From NCBI RefSeq assembly GCF_002646595.1, contig NZ_PDUD01000057.1, positions 1 to 61,799 of the forward strand: a stretch of DNA of 61,799 bases, read 5' to 3'. The translations under genes were made by a program, and so were the position numbers. Positions 6,404 to 14,365 of this stretch are shown piece by piece. The stretch's first letter is position 1, and the number at the start of each line of letters is the position of its first letter. This DNA is from Flavilitoribacter nigricans DSM 23189 = NBRC 102662. GTDB lineage: Bacteria; Bacteroidota; Bacteroidia; Chitinophagales; Saprospiraceae. The notes beneath the pieces are model-generated. The model had not been told where the DNA came from. It ran no database searches and saw only the letters and a list, made by a program, of their open reading frames with translations.

Positions 6404-9400
6404 ATGAAAAACCACATTCTGTTCGGCCTATTGCTGACCGGCCTGTTCTTTAGTTGTCAACAAAGTGCCGATAAGAATACCCTTCTCGCGCCCGAGGAGC
6501 TGAAAAAAGTCGTACTGGTGGGCGGTTCGCTGATCTCCGGCATGGAGGAGTACGGTTTTTTTGAAAGATCGCTTACGACCTACTTCGCCAGTGAGGACCT
6601 TAGTTTTAGAAATATCGGCTGGCCGGCGGATGACGTTTACGGTAAGGCCCGATCTCAGTTCGGGTCCGCGCAAAACACCAGATCCTGGGCACCACCCTCG
6701 ATGGAGGCAGGTTTTGGATCCAAAGTACTGGTGGAGCACATTGAAGAAACGGCCCCGACTACCCTGATCATCGGATACGGAGGGGAAGCGGCATTTGTTG
6801 AAAGTGAAGCTGATTTTAATTTGTTCACCAGCGGTTATATCCGACTGTTGGATACGGTGGAGGCTAAAGGCCGGAAGATCATCTTACTCTCCGCTCCCAA
6901 ACACGAAGCGGTTTACGCTTCGACCGAAACCTGCAAAAAGCAAAACGAATGGCTGGGCCGGGCCAGTGATTTCATCCGGGAACAGGCCGATACCAGAGGC
7001 CATCATTTTGTCGACCTATACAGCGAACTGATCACCAATCCCGATCAACCGCAATTTACGGACAACGGCGTGCAGCTGAACCGGGCAGGCTATGCCAAAA
7101 TGAACGAGATCCTCCTCCGTCAGCTGGAGATACCGGAAAAGCAGCATTTTACCATCAATATCGATAAAAAGGCTGCCATACTTAGCACGGCAAACTGTGA
7201 GATCACCGACTGGACACCTACGGTGCGCGGCGTGAGTTTCAATCTGACCCCCGAACAATTACTGTATTCCGGCCGGATCATTTCCGAAGAACCGGTGGCG
7301 GTATATGTGAACGGGCAGCTGGTGGCCAACAGCCAGGATACACTCTCGTTGATCCGGCTGGTGGCGGATTCCCTGCAGCAGGAGCGGATCACCAACACGA
7401 TCAAAGAGAAAAACCGGCTGCACCGCTATCGCCTCCGACCTTTGAATGAAGCCTATATTTATCTGTTCCGCCGCCACGAGATGGGACACCTGGCCTACGA
7501 AATGGATAACCTCAAATTGCTGGTGGAAGAAAAGGAACGGGAGATCAGCCGACTGCTTTCCTCCAGCCGTACCTATGATGTAGAGATCGAGTTGATCCAA
7601 CCCTGGCAACCGCCGAAAAACTATCCGGAAGACGAAGTCCCCGCCTTCGTTCCCGAGCCGGATATTGCCGCCGAGCTGGCGGCTTTTCAGATCGCGGATG
7701 GATACGAGATCAGTCTTTTCGCTGCCGATCCGATGATTGCCAATCCCATCAACATCAACTGGGACACGAAAGGCCGGGCCTGGGTGGCCACCAGCAGTAC
7801 CTATCCGCATATCATTCCGGGCCGGGAACCCAACGACCGGATCATCATTCTCGAAGATACCGATCAGGACGGCGTAGCGGACAAACACACCGTTTTTGCC
7901 GAAGACCTCTTGGTCCCACACTCCGTAATGCCCGTTCCGGGAGGAGCATTCGTTACGGCGACGACCCAACTACTCTTCCTGGCTGATACGGACGGCGACG
8001 ATGTGGCCGATGAACGGCGCGTTATTTACGACGGCTTCGGTAATGCGGACGTGCACCACATGATCCACGGGCTGCGCTGGGCGCCCTGGGGCGACCTCTA
8101 CTTTACCCAATCGATCTATATCAATTCCTTTGTGGAAACGCCCTACGGTCAGCGTATACTCAACGGATCGGGTACCTGGGCCTTTCGCCCGGAAACGGAG
8201 CGGCTGGAGGTCTTCAGCCGGGGATTGATCAATCCCTGGGGCCAGACTTTTGACCAGTGGGGCCAGTCTTTTGCCACTGATGGCGCGGGTTCTTCCGGCA
8301 TCAATTACATCTTCCCCGAATCCGCACACGCTTCGGCGGTAGGTGCCGCTCAGGTCTTACCCGGCCTGAACAGCAATACGCCGAAAAATACCGCTGCCGA
8401 GATCGTTTACAGCCGCCATTTTCCGCGCGACTGGCAGGGCAGTATCATTACCAATGACTTCCGGGCTAATCGGACGGTACGGTACCAGATCAGCCCGCAC
8501 CAAAGCCACTATCAATCGGAAGAAGTGCAGACCATACTGCGTTCCGAGCATCGCTCTTACCGGCCGGTGGATGCCAAGATCGGCCCGGACGGCGCCCTGT
8601 ATATCGTGGATTGGTACAATCCGATCATCGACCACGGAGAAGTTGATTTTTACCACCCGATCCGGGATAAAACGCACGGCCGGATCTGGAAACTGACCCG
8701 AAAGGGTAGTCCGCTACTGTCGCCGATAGATATGCAGGGGGCGGCCCCGGCCACCTTACTCAACTATCTGAAATCCCCGGAACAGTTCACCCGCCTGCAG
8801 TCCAACCGGGCCTACGTTGAACAAGAAGGGGATCCCACACTGGTCATCAACTGGATAAAAAAACTACCGGCCGGCGATCCTGCCTCCGCTACCCACCGGC
8901 TGGAAGGGCTCTGGCTACTCACAGCCCTGAATCACTACGAAGAGCCACTTATTCTGGCAGCTCTACGGGCGGCCGATCCGCGCGAAAGAGCTGCTGCCGT
9001 CCGCTTACTGGCCCACTGGAAAAAGCAAACGGATCACCTGCCCTTATTGGCGGAGCTGATCCGGGATCCGCACCCGCAGGTCCGCTTGGAAACCCTGCAC
9101 GCTTTGCGGGAAATGGGTGGCGCTCCGGCATTGACCCTGGCCATGCAGGTACTGGAACAACCGATGGACGAGTATCTGGATTTCGCCCTGAATTTGACCC
9201 TCAGCACTTTGAAAGGGGCCTGGCTGCCGACTTTTGCAACGAAAGGCGACCGGTTTGCCTGGGATGTGCACAAACAACTCTATGCCCTGGTAGCCGTGGA
9301 AGATACGATGGTAGTTCCTCCCCTGCTCGATCTGTTGGAGCAGGCTGATCTGGACTCCACACTGGTTGAAAAAGGCTGGTCGCTACTGGCCAAGATCGGC

Positions 9401-10504
9401 AATTCGACGGCCCGGAGCGAAGTGTTTCGCAAAGCGGTTGCCGATGAAGATATTGCTTTACTGAACGCCCTGGCGAACGCGCCGGCGGCCAGGAATGCCG
9501 TACCCGAAAATCTGGCTTTACTCGAGTCGGTCCTATCCCACGATAGTCTGGATAACCGGATTGCGGGTTTGCGTCTGGCGAGCCGGTGGAAAGCCGGGCA
9601 GTACGAGGCCCTGATCTCGGATAGGGTGGAGACGGCTTCCGATCTGAGCGAAAAAGTGGTTGCCTGCCGGGCCCTGGTGGCAATGGATCAGCTCGACCGG
9701 GTCCGTAAGCTGGCGCAATCGGCGGATGATCCCGCCGTTCGGACGGCTGCCTGTGCGGTCTGGGTGGAAAAAGCTCCCGAAGATGCCGTGGAGCGGGCGG
9801 TGGATCTATTAGCGGGGCTGGAAGATCCCGAACAGGCAGAATTGATCTTTAATACGTTCAGAAGGCAGGGAGACGGCCCGGAAATACTGCAACGGGCACT
9901 GGTGGGCAAACAGCTACCGGAGTCGGTTGCCAGTGTCGGCCTCCGGGTAGTACAAACCTCCGGCCTTAATTTGTTCGATCTGGAGGAAACGCTGCGTGCG
10001 GCGGGGGGCATTCGCGCCATCGGTATGGAAATGTCAAAAGCGGAGAAGGAAGACCTGATCCGGGAGGCGGTCGAATCCGATCGTCCCGGCCGGGGGCGGC
10101 AGATCTATCGGAAAAAAGAATTACTGTGCGCTACCTGTCACCGGATGGATGGGATCGGCGGGCTTACAGGGCCGGACTTAACTACCGTCGGGTCTTACAT
10201 GACCCCCAATTCCATTCTGGAGTCCATCCTAAATCCCAGTTCGGATATCAAGCAGGGATACGAAACGGTTTTGCTAACCAAAACGGATGGAGAGATCATC
10301 AGTGGTCTGTTACACCGGAAAACCAATAACGCTACTTTGATCCGCTTGCCCAGCAATCAGATCATTGAGGTGCCGGCGGCGGAAATCGCCCAGATCGACG
10401 TCAGCCCCGTCTCCCTGATGCCTCCGGGACTGACCCGGAATCTGCACCGGGATGAACTCAAGGACCTGCTGGCGTTTCTGATCAGCCTGGGTAAGGAGCA
10501 GTGA
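6404..10504 (+). CDS. PVC-type heme-binding lipoprotein, SGNH-propeller-HEAT-cytochrome c
   Basis: 1366 residues with a lipobox signal (LLLTGLFFSC). Domains in order: an SGNH-hydrolase-like domain (about 30-245); a coiled linker; a membrane-bound dehydrogenase-type beta-propeller (about 425-775) with DTDQDGVAD and DTDGDDVAD loops and the family stretch DVHHMIHGLRWAPWGDLYFTQ (split: DVHHMIHGLRW, APWGDLYFTQ); HEAT-like helical repeats (about 800-1210); and a C-terminal cytochrome c domain with CATCH near 1245. These proteins abound in Planctomycetes and some Bacteroidota and are thought to oxidise sugars or related substrates at the cell surface. The SGNH domain has lost its Asn and His (YGGEAAF, DNGVQLN), so it is probably non-catalytic. 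Heme attachment needs a cytochrome maturation system elsewhere. Monocistronic. Confidence 0.92.
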   Translation: MKNHILFGLLLTGLFFSCQQSADKNTLLAPEELKKVVLVGGSLISGMEEYGFFERSLTTYFASEDLSFRNIGWPADDVYGKARSQFGSAQNTRSWAPPSMEAGFGSKVLVEHIEETAPTTLIIGYGGEAAFVESEADFNLFTSGYIRLLDTVEAKGRKIILLSAPKHEAVYASTETCKKQNEWLGRASDFIREQADTRGHHFVDLYSELITNPDQPQFTDNGVQLNRAGYAKMNEILLRQLEIPEKQHFTINIDKKAAILSTANCEITDWTPTVRGVSFNLTPEQLLYSGRIISEEPVAVYVNGQLVANSQDTLSLIRLVADSLQQERITNTIKEKNRLHRYRLRPLNEAYIYLFRRHEMGHLAYEMDNLKLLVEEKEREISRLLSSSRTYDVEIELIQPWQPPKNYPEDEVPAFVPEPDIAAELAAFQIADGYEISLFAADPMIANPININWDTKGRAWVATSSTYPHIIPGREPNDRIIILEDTDQDGVADKHTVFAEDLLVPHSVMPVPGGAFVTATTQLLFLADTDGDDVADERRVIYDGFGNADVHHMIHGLRWAPWGDLYFTQSIYINSFVETPYGQRILNGSGTWAFRPETERLEVFSRGLINPWGQTFDQWGQSFATDGAGSSGINYIFPESAHASAVGAAQVLPGLNSNTPKNTAAEIVYSRHFPRDWQGSIITNDFRANRTVRYQISPHQSHYQSEEVQTILRSEHRSYRPVDAKIGPDGALYIVDWYNPIIDHGEVDFYHPIRDKTHGRIWKLTRKGSPLLSPIDMQGAAPATLLNYLKSPEQFTRLQSNRAYVEQEGDPTLVINWIKKLPAGDPASATHRLEGLWLLTALNHYEEPLILAALRAADPRERAAAVRLLAHWKKQTDHLPLLAELIRDPHPQVRLETLHALREMGGAPALTLAMQVLEQPMDEYLDFALNLTLSTLKGAWLPTFATKGDRFAWDVHKQLYALVAVEDTMVVPPLLDLLEQADLDSTLVEKGWSLLAKIGNSTARSEVFRKAVADEDIALLNALANAPAARNAVPENLALLESVLSHDSLDNRIAGLRLASRWKAGQYEALISDRVETASDLSEKVVACRALVAMDQLDRVRKLAQSADDPAVRTAACAVWVEKAPEDAVERAVDLLAGLEDPEQAELIFNTFRRQGDGPEILQRALVGKQLPESVASVGLRVVQTSGLNLFDLEETLRAAGGIRAIGMEMSKAEKEDLIREAVESDRPGRGRQIYRKKELLCATCHRMDGIGGLTGPDLTTVGSYMTPNSILESILNPSSDIKQGYETVLLTKTDGEIISGLLHRKTNNATLIRLPSNQIIEVPAAEIAQIDVSPVSLMPPGLTRNLHRDELKDLLAFLISLGKEQ

Positions 10505-10663
10505 CCGATGGCTGGTGGCCGGCCAGAAACCGTCAGATCTTTACATTTGAACATTTTCACCTCTGGGCGTGATGAGATTTGCACGTTCAAATAGTCAAAA
10601 AAAAGACAAAGCAGGATTCCGGGCCGGTCTCCCGGCTCACTATTTAAATTAAGTCTAAATAAA

Positions 10664-10695
10664 TTTGGGCAAATGGGGTCGGCGGCGTAATTTTG
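10664..10695 (+). promoter_or_regulatory. Promoter of LuxR-type regulator
   Basis: TTTG at 10664-10667, 20 bases, then TAATTTTG at 10688-10695: full match to the Bacteroidota consensus. The start codon is 45 bases downstream. Confidence 0.7.
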
Positions 10696-10740
10696 CAGGT
10701 GATTTAATAAACAGCAGAAAGTTTTCAATTAAGGGCCCGT

Positions 10741-11391
10741 ATGGAGACGATCACCGTGGTATTAGCTGACGAGCAGCATCTGGTCAGAACCGGATTAAAA
10801 CAGGTTTTGGGGCAGGCCGGAGATATCAACATTACCGGTGAGGCCGGTGATGAAGAAGAACTGCTGGCTTTGTTGCGCGAGCAGAAGCCGCCGCAGATCG
10901 TCGTAATGGATTACAACCAACCGGACAGCTTCAACCACAATACCGTAAAGGAGATCAAACAGCTGGCTCCAAAAACGAATATCCTGATCATCTCGGCCGA
11001 TAATGAAAAGCGCAGTATTTACCGGGTTTTGGAAAATGGGGTCAATAGTTTCCTGACCAAAACCTGCGGTGAAGAAGAGATCCTCGATGCCATTCACGCT
11101 ACGGCCAAGGGAGAAAAGTTCTTCTGTACCAAGATCGTGGACTATCTGCTGGAAAAATCATTCTCCAAAGAAGAAGAAAACTGTGAGCCCACGCCGCTGA
11201 CCACCCGCGAGATCGAGATTGTCCGGCTGATCGCCAAAGGATTGATCGCCAAAGAGATCGCCAGTGAGCTCAATCTAAGCGTGCACACCGTTTATACCCA
11301 CCGCAAAAAGATCATGAAAAAGCTGGCCATCAGCAGCTCTTCCGAACTGGTACTCTACGCCGTTAATCAGGGCATTCTGGAAGAGCAGTAA
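10741..11391 (+). CDS. NarL/FixJ-type response regulator
   Basis: 216 residues. Receiver domain (about 4-120): acidic pair in LADEQH, phospho-acceptor Asp in VVMDYNQPD, conserved Ser in ILIISADN and Lys in FLTKTC. C-terminal LuxR helix-turn-helix (about 152-210): LTTREIEIVRLIAKGLIAKE followed by LNLSVHTVYTHRKKIMKKL. It binds DNA when phosphorylated. No histidine kinase is adjacent, so it is an orphan here; its partner is unknown. A strong promoter lies just upstream, and a perfect inverted repeat TAATTAACTG/CAGTTAATTA (11429-11453) follows the gene. Confidence 0.93.
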   Translation: METITVVLADEQHLVRTGLKQVLGQAGDINITGEAGDEEELLALLREQKPPQIVVMDYNQPDSFNHNTVKEIKQLAPKTNILIISADNEKRSIYRVLENGVNSFLTKTCGEEEILDAIHATAKGEKFFCTKIVDYLLEKSFSKEEENCEPTPLTTREIEIVRLIAKGLIAKEIASELNLSVHTVYTHRKKIMKKLAISSSSELVLYAVNQGILEEQ

Positions 11392-11428
11392 ATTTTTTTT
11401 CAAAATTTCTCAAAATATTTTCCTGTAG

Positions 11429-11459
11429 TAATTAACTGTATTTCAGTTAATTAGACTTG
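11429..11459 (+). promoter_or_regulatory. Operator-like inverted repeat with -7 box
   Basis: TAATTAACTG (11429-11438) and CAGTTAATTA (11444-11453) are perfect 10-bp complements with a 5-base spacer. TAGACTTG (11452-11459), 7 of 8 to TAnnTTTG, overlaps the right arm. Could be a regulated promoter for the non-coding stretch to 11878, or the 3' hairpin of the regulator mRNA. Confidence 0.35.
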
Positions 11460-11878
11460 GTGTTGATTTTTAAATAATAAAAAAAATAAAAAAAGATCAG
11501 CATCAGGCAGCGAATCTTTCCCGAAAGGGGTCTAATCAATAACTGTTTGCAAATTCCATGAAACGATAATATAGCTGCCAAAGGGCAGCCCAAGAATTTT
11601 CACAGCGATTTAATACCTGAACCGGTTGGGGAAGCCTGCCTGCTTCTTATTGGTAGGTTTCGGCAGCGTAATCCCAAAGATCCTAGGGACTTCGATAGTG
11701 CCGAATTTTAAAATACACAAAGTGCTGGCCTATCCCGACCGGTTCTTTTTCCTGAAAGCGGACAAGAAATAGCGAGAAATGATTCAGGAAAAGATCGCAA
11801 CCAACATCGAACACTGTTTTCCTTCAATAGATTTTTCATTTCAAGGCCGCCAGCTTCCGGAGTTGGCGGCCTTTTTTT
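11460..11878 (+). other. Non-coding interval ending in terminator
   Basis: No gene that I can support between the response regulator and the TonB plug gene. It holds the hairpin GCTGCC-AAAG-GGCAGC near 11575-11590 and a strong terminator at 11845-11878. A short frame ending ...HKVLAYPDRFFFLKADKK near 11770 may be a gene remnant. It could be an RNA of about 400 bases. Confidence 0.35.
11845..11878 (+). terminator. Intrinsic terminator
   Basis: GGCCGCCA (11845-11852) pairs with TGGCGGCC (11864-11871), followed by T7. It ends whatever is transcribed between the LuxR-type gene and the TonB plug gene. Confidence 0.85.
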
Positions 11879-11949
11879 ATTCCAAAAAACGGAATTGATT
11901 GGTATCTTAGACGGACGGCGATCTTGCCTGACCGATCAAAATTTTCCAT

Positions 11950-12429
11950 ATGGGCCGGTTGATCCATTTCTGTAAAACCTTCATCTTCTTATTCATCTTT
12001 GCTGTGCTACTTGGAAATTGCAGCGCCGGTAGCAAACAGGTCGCCTACCGGGCCGACGATCAAGAGATTGACACCGGTTACGACACCCGTAGTTCCGACG
12101 AGTTTGGGGGATCGGCCGCCACGGTAAAAAATCCCGGTAATCATCTGGATCTGACGGCCCACCTGCGCAAAGTAGTCGGGGTAAATGTCACCGGCTCCGG
12201 CTCAACGGCCAAAATATCGATCCGGGCCAATCAATCGACCACTTTTCAGTTGGGCACCGCACCTCTGTTCGTGGTGAACGGAGCCTCTCTGGGCCACAAC
12301 TACGCCAACGTCTATCAGTTGGTCAATGTAGACAACATCAAAAGTATAACCGTATTAAAAGATAATTCTTCGACCTCGATCTACGGTCGGGAAGGAGTAA
12401 ACGGCGTGATCCTCATCAAGCTGAAGTAA
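11950..12429 (+). CDS. Stand-alone TonB receptor plug-domain lipoprotein
   Basis: 159 residues with a lipobox signal (FAVLLGNCSAG). Residues 65-159 form a complete TonB-dependent receptor plug domain: LTAHLRKVVGVNV, IRANQSTTF, PLFVVNGASL, VDNIKSITVLKDNSSTSIYGREGVNGVILIKLK (given in parts). No beta-barrel follows; the protein stops at the usual plug end. Such barrel-less plugs occur in Bacteroidota, where their role is unclear: they may sit in the periplasm or interact with a partner. The gene has its own terminator upstream and appears monocistronic. Confidence 0.88.
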   Translation: MGRLIHFCKTFIFLFIFAVLLGNCSAGSKQVAYRADDQEIDTGYDTRSSDEFGGSAATVKNPGNHLDLTAHLRKVVGVNVTGSGSTAKISIRANQSTTFQLGTAPLFVVNGASLGHNYANVYQLVNVDNIKSITVLKDNSSTSIYGREGVNGVILIKLK

Positions 12430-12529
12430 AGGAGGACTGCATAGCCAAACTTCCTTTGGATACCGCGCTTTCAGAGGAAAAAAGGGTTTTAGGAGTACTA
12501 CTATCTGTAATATTGGTTGCGGAATGTTT

Positions 12530-12823
12530 TCAGGTAACGGATCTGCCGGCATTCCGGCCAACGGCAAAGTAAAGAATGGCGCCGATATAGGGGATAACCA
12601 GGATGATGACCAGCCACAACAATTTCTTATTCATAGGGTAGGATCCTTTGTAGAGGTCTACGAGCGCCAGAACAACCAGTATAAAGAGCAGGATAGCCCC
12701 GATCACATAAATAGCGACCGATCCGGCCACAATGCCGGCCATAGCTTCTTCACTGCAACTGGAAAACAGGGTCATCAACAGTACGACCAACAGGCTGGTT
12801 AAGGGAGGGAGGCGGCGATCCAT
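12530..12823 (-). CDS. PLD nuclease N-terminal-like membrane protein
   Basis: 97 residues. A signal/first helix with lipobox-like LFSSCSEEA, then two membrane segments (about 31-58 and 68-88). The region VVLALVDLYKGSYPMNKKLLWLVIILVIPYIGAILYFAVGR matches the phospholipase D-nuclease N-terminal (PLDc_N) domain, a small membrane hairpin; only this domain is present. Located 58 bp after the DUF1501 gene on the same strand, so it may be the last gene of that operon. Function unknown. Confidence 0.8.
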   Translation of the reverse strand: MDRRLPPLTSLLVVLLMTLFSSCSEEAMAGIVAGSVAIYVIGAILLFILVVLALVDLYKGSYPMNKKLLWLVIILVIPYIGAILYFAVGRNAGRSVT

Positions 12824-12881
12824 AATAGTATGTTTTTGTGTGTGTAACCACCGCTTCCTCTGACATGTTCGCAGAGCCGTT

Positions 12882-14360
12882 TCAGGCCAGAATATCCTTC
12901 ACCACATTACCGTGCACATCCGTCAATCGGAAACGACGTCCCTGGTATTTGTAGATCAGGCGTTCGTGGTCGATACCCAGCAGATGCATTAGGGTGGCCT
13001 GGAAGTCGTGCACGTGTACGGGATCCTTGACGATATTGTACCCAAAATTGTCCGTCTGCCCGAAACTAAAACCGCGTTTCACCCCGGCTCCTGCCATCCA
13101 CATCGTAAAGCAACGGGGGTGGTGGTCCCGACCGTAACTTTCTCCCGTCAGCTTGCCCTGGGAGTAGACCGTTCGGCCAAACTCACCGCCCCAGATAACG
13201 AGGGTATCATCCAGCAGTCCCCGCAGTTTCAGGTCCTTGATCAGGGCTGCCGTGGGTTGATCCGTTTTTTTGCACTGATTGCGCAGCGAGTTGTTGAGGA
13301 AACTGTGCTGATCCCAGCCCTGGTGGTACAACTGGATGAAACGCACATCTTTTTCGAGCAGTCGCCGGGCCAGCAGGCAATTGGCCGCATAGGTGCCCGG
13401 GTCCCGGCTGTCCGGGCCGTAGAGATCATATACCCAGTCGGGCTCGCCGGAAAGGTCCGTTACTTCCGGTACGGAGGTCTGCATCCGGTAGGCCATTTCG
13501 TACTGGGCGATCCGGTTGTCAATTTCGGGATCGTGGTAGGCGTCGCGCTGGAATTCGTTGAGCTTTTTCAGGTAATCCAGCATTTCCCGCCGATCCCGGC
13601 CGTCGTATCCCTCCGGATTATTGAGGTATAGCACGGGATCTTTGCCGGAGCGGAACTGTACCCCCTGATGGCGGGTCGGAAGAAAACCATTTCCCCACAG
13701 GCGGGCATAAAGGGGCTGCCCGCTGGCATTTTTGGAAACAAGTACGATGAAATTCGGCAGGTTCTCGTTGAGCGAACCCAATCCGTAGCTCACCCAGGAC
13801 CCGATCGAAGGGCGACCGGCAATCTGATTGCCGGTTTGAAAAAAGGTGATGGCCGGATCGTGGTTGATCGCTTCGGTATGCATGGATTTGATAAAACACA
13901 GCTCATCGGCAATCTCGGAGGTATAGGGCAGCAATTCGCTGATCCAGGCTCCGGACTGTCCGTGTTGCGCGAAATCGAAGACGGAAGCCGCCACCGGAAT
14001 GGAGGACTGGCCGGCGCTCATACCCGTCAGGCGTTGCCCCCGACGGACGGAATCGGGCAGGTCCTGGCCGTGCATACCCGTCAGCTCCGGCTTGTAATCA
14101 AAAAGGTCCATCTGAGAGGGGCCGCCACTCATGAACAGATAAACTACCCGCTTGGCCCGGGGAAAATAATGGGGGAGTGTAGCCAGAAATTCATCCTGGG
14201 CCGCTTCCAGCTCATCGGAGTGGGGAGCCTTGGTGCCCGGACTTTGCTTACAGGAGCCGACCAGCGAACCAAGAGCCATCGCACCCAGCCCGAGAGAGGT
14301 TTTGGTCAGAAAGTGTCTTCTGCCCATTTGTTTTTCCAGATCATTCCAGTCCAAATTCAT
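12882..14360 (-). CDS. DUF1501 protein, alkaline-phosphatase/sulfatase fold
   Basis: 492 residues with an N-terminal twin-arginine-like export signal (MGRRHFLTKTSLGLGAMALG) before a cysteine. DUF1501 family: FMSGGPSQMDLFDYKPEL near residue 75, HSFLNNS/DQHS in the middle, VIWGGEFGRT and GRDHHPRCFTMWMAGAGVKRG near 390-430. The fold belongs to the alkaline phosphatase superfamily; no substrate is established. Family members are nearly always paired with DUF1549/DUF1553 cytochrome proteins, and here the gene starts 5 bp after the stop of such a gene, so the two are one operon. Confidence 0.93.
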   Translation of the reverse strand: MNLDWNDLEKQMGRRHFLTKTSLGLGAMALGSLVGSCKQSPGTKAPHSDELEAAQDEFLATLPHYFPRAKRVVYLFMSGGPSQMDLFDYKPELTGMHGQDLPDSVRRGQRLTGMSAGQSSIPVAASVFDFAQHGQSGAWISELLPYTSEIADELCFIKSMHTEAINHDPAITFFQTGNQIAGRPSIGSWVSYGLGSLNENLPNFIVLVSKNASGQPLYARLWGNGFLPTRHQGVQFRSGKDPVLYLNNPEGYDGRDRREMLDYLKKLNEFQRDAYHDPEIDNRIAQYEMAYRMQTSVPEVTDLSGEPDWVYDLYGPDSRDPGTYAANCLLARRLLEKDVRFIQLYHQGWDQHSFLNNSLRNQCKKTDQPTAALIKDLKLRGLLDDTLVIWGGEFGRTVYSQGKLTGESYGRDHHPRCFTMWMAGAGVKRGFSFGQTDNFGYNIVKDPVHVHDFQATLMHLLGIDHERLIYKYQGRRFRLTDVHGNVVKDILA

Positions 14361-14365
14361 TCCAC

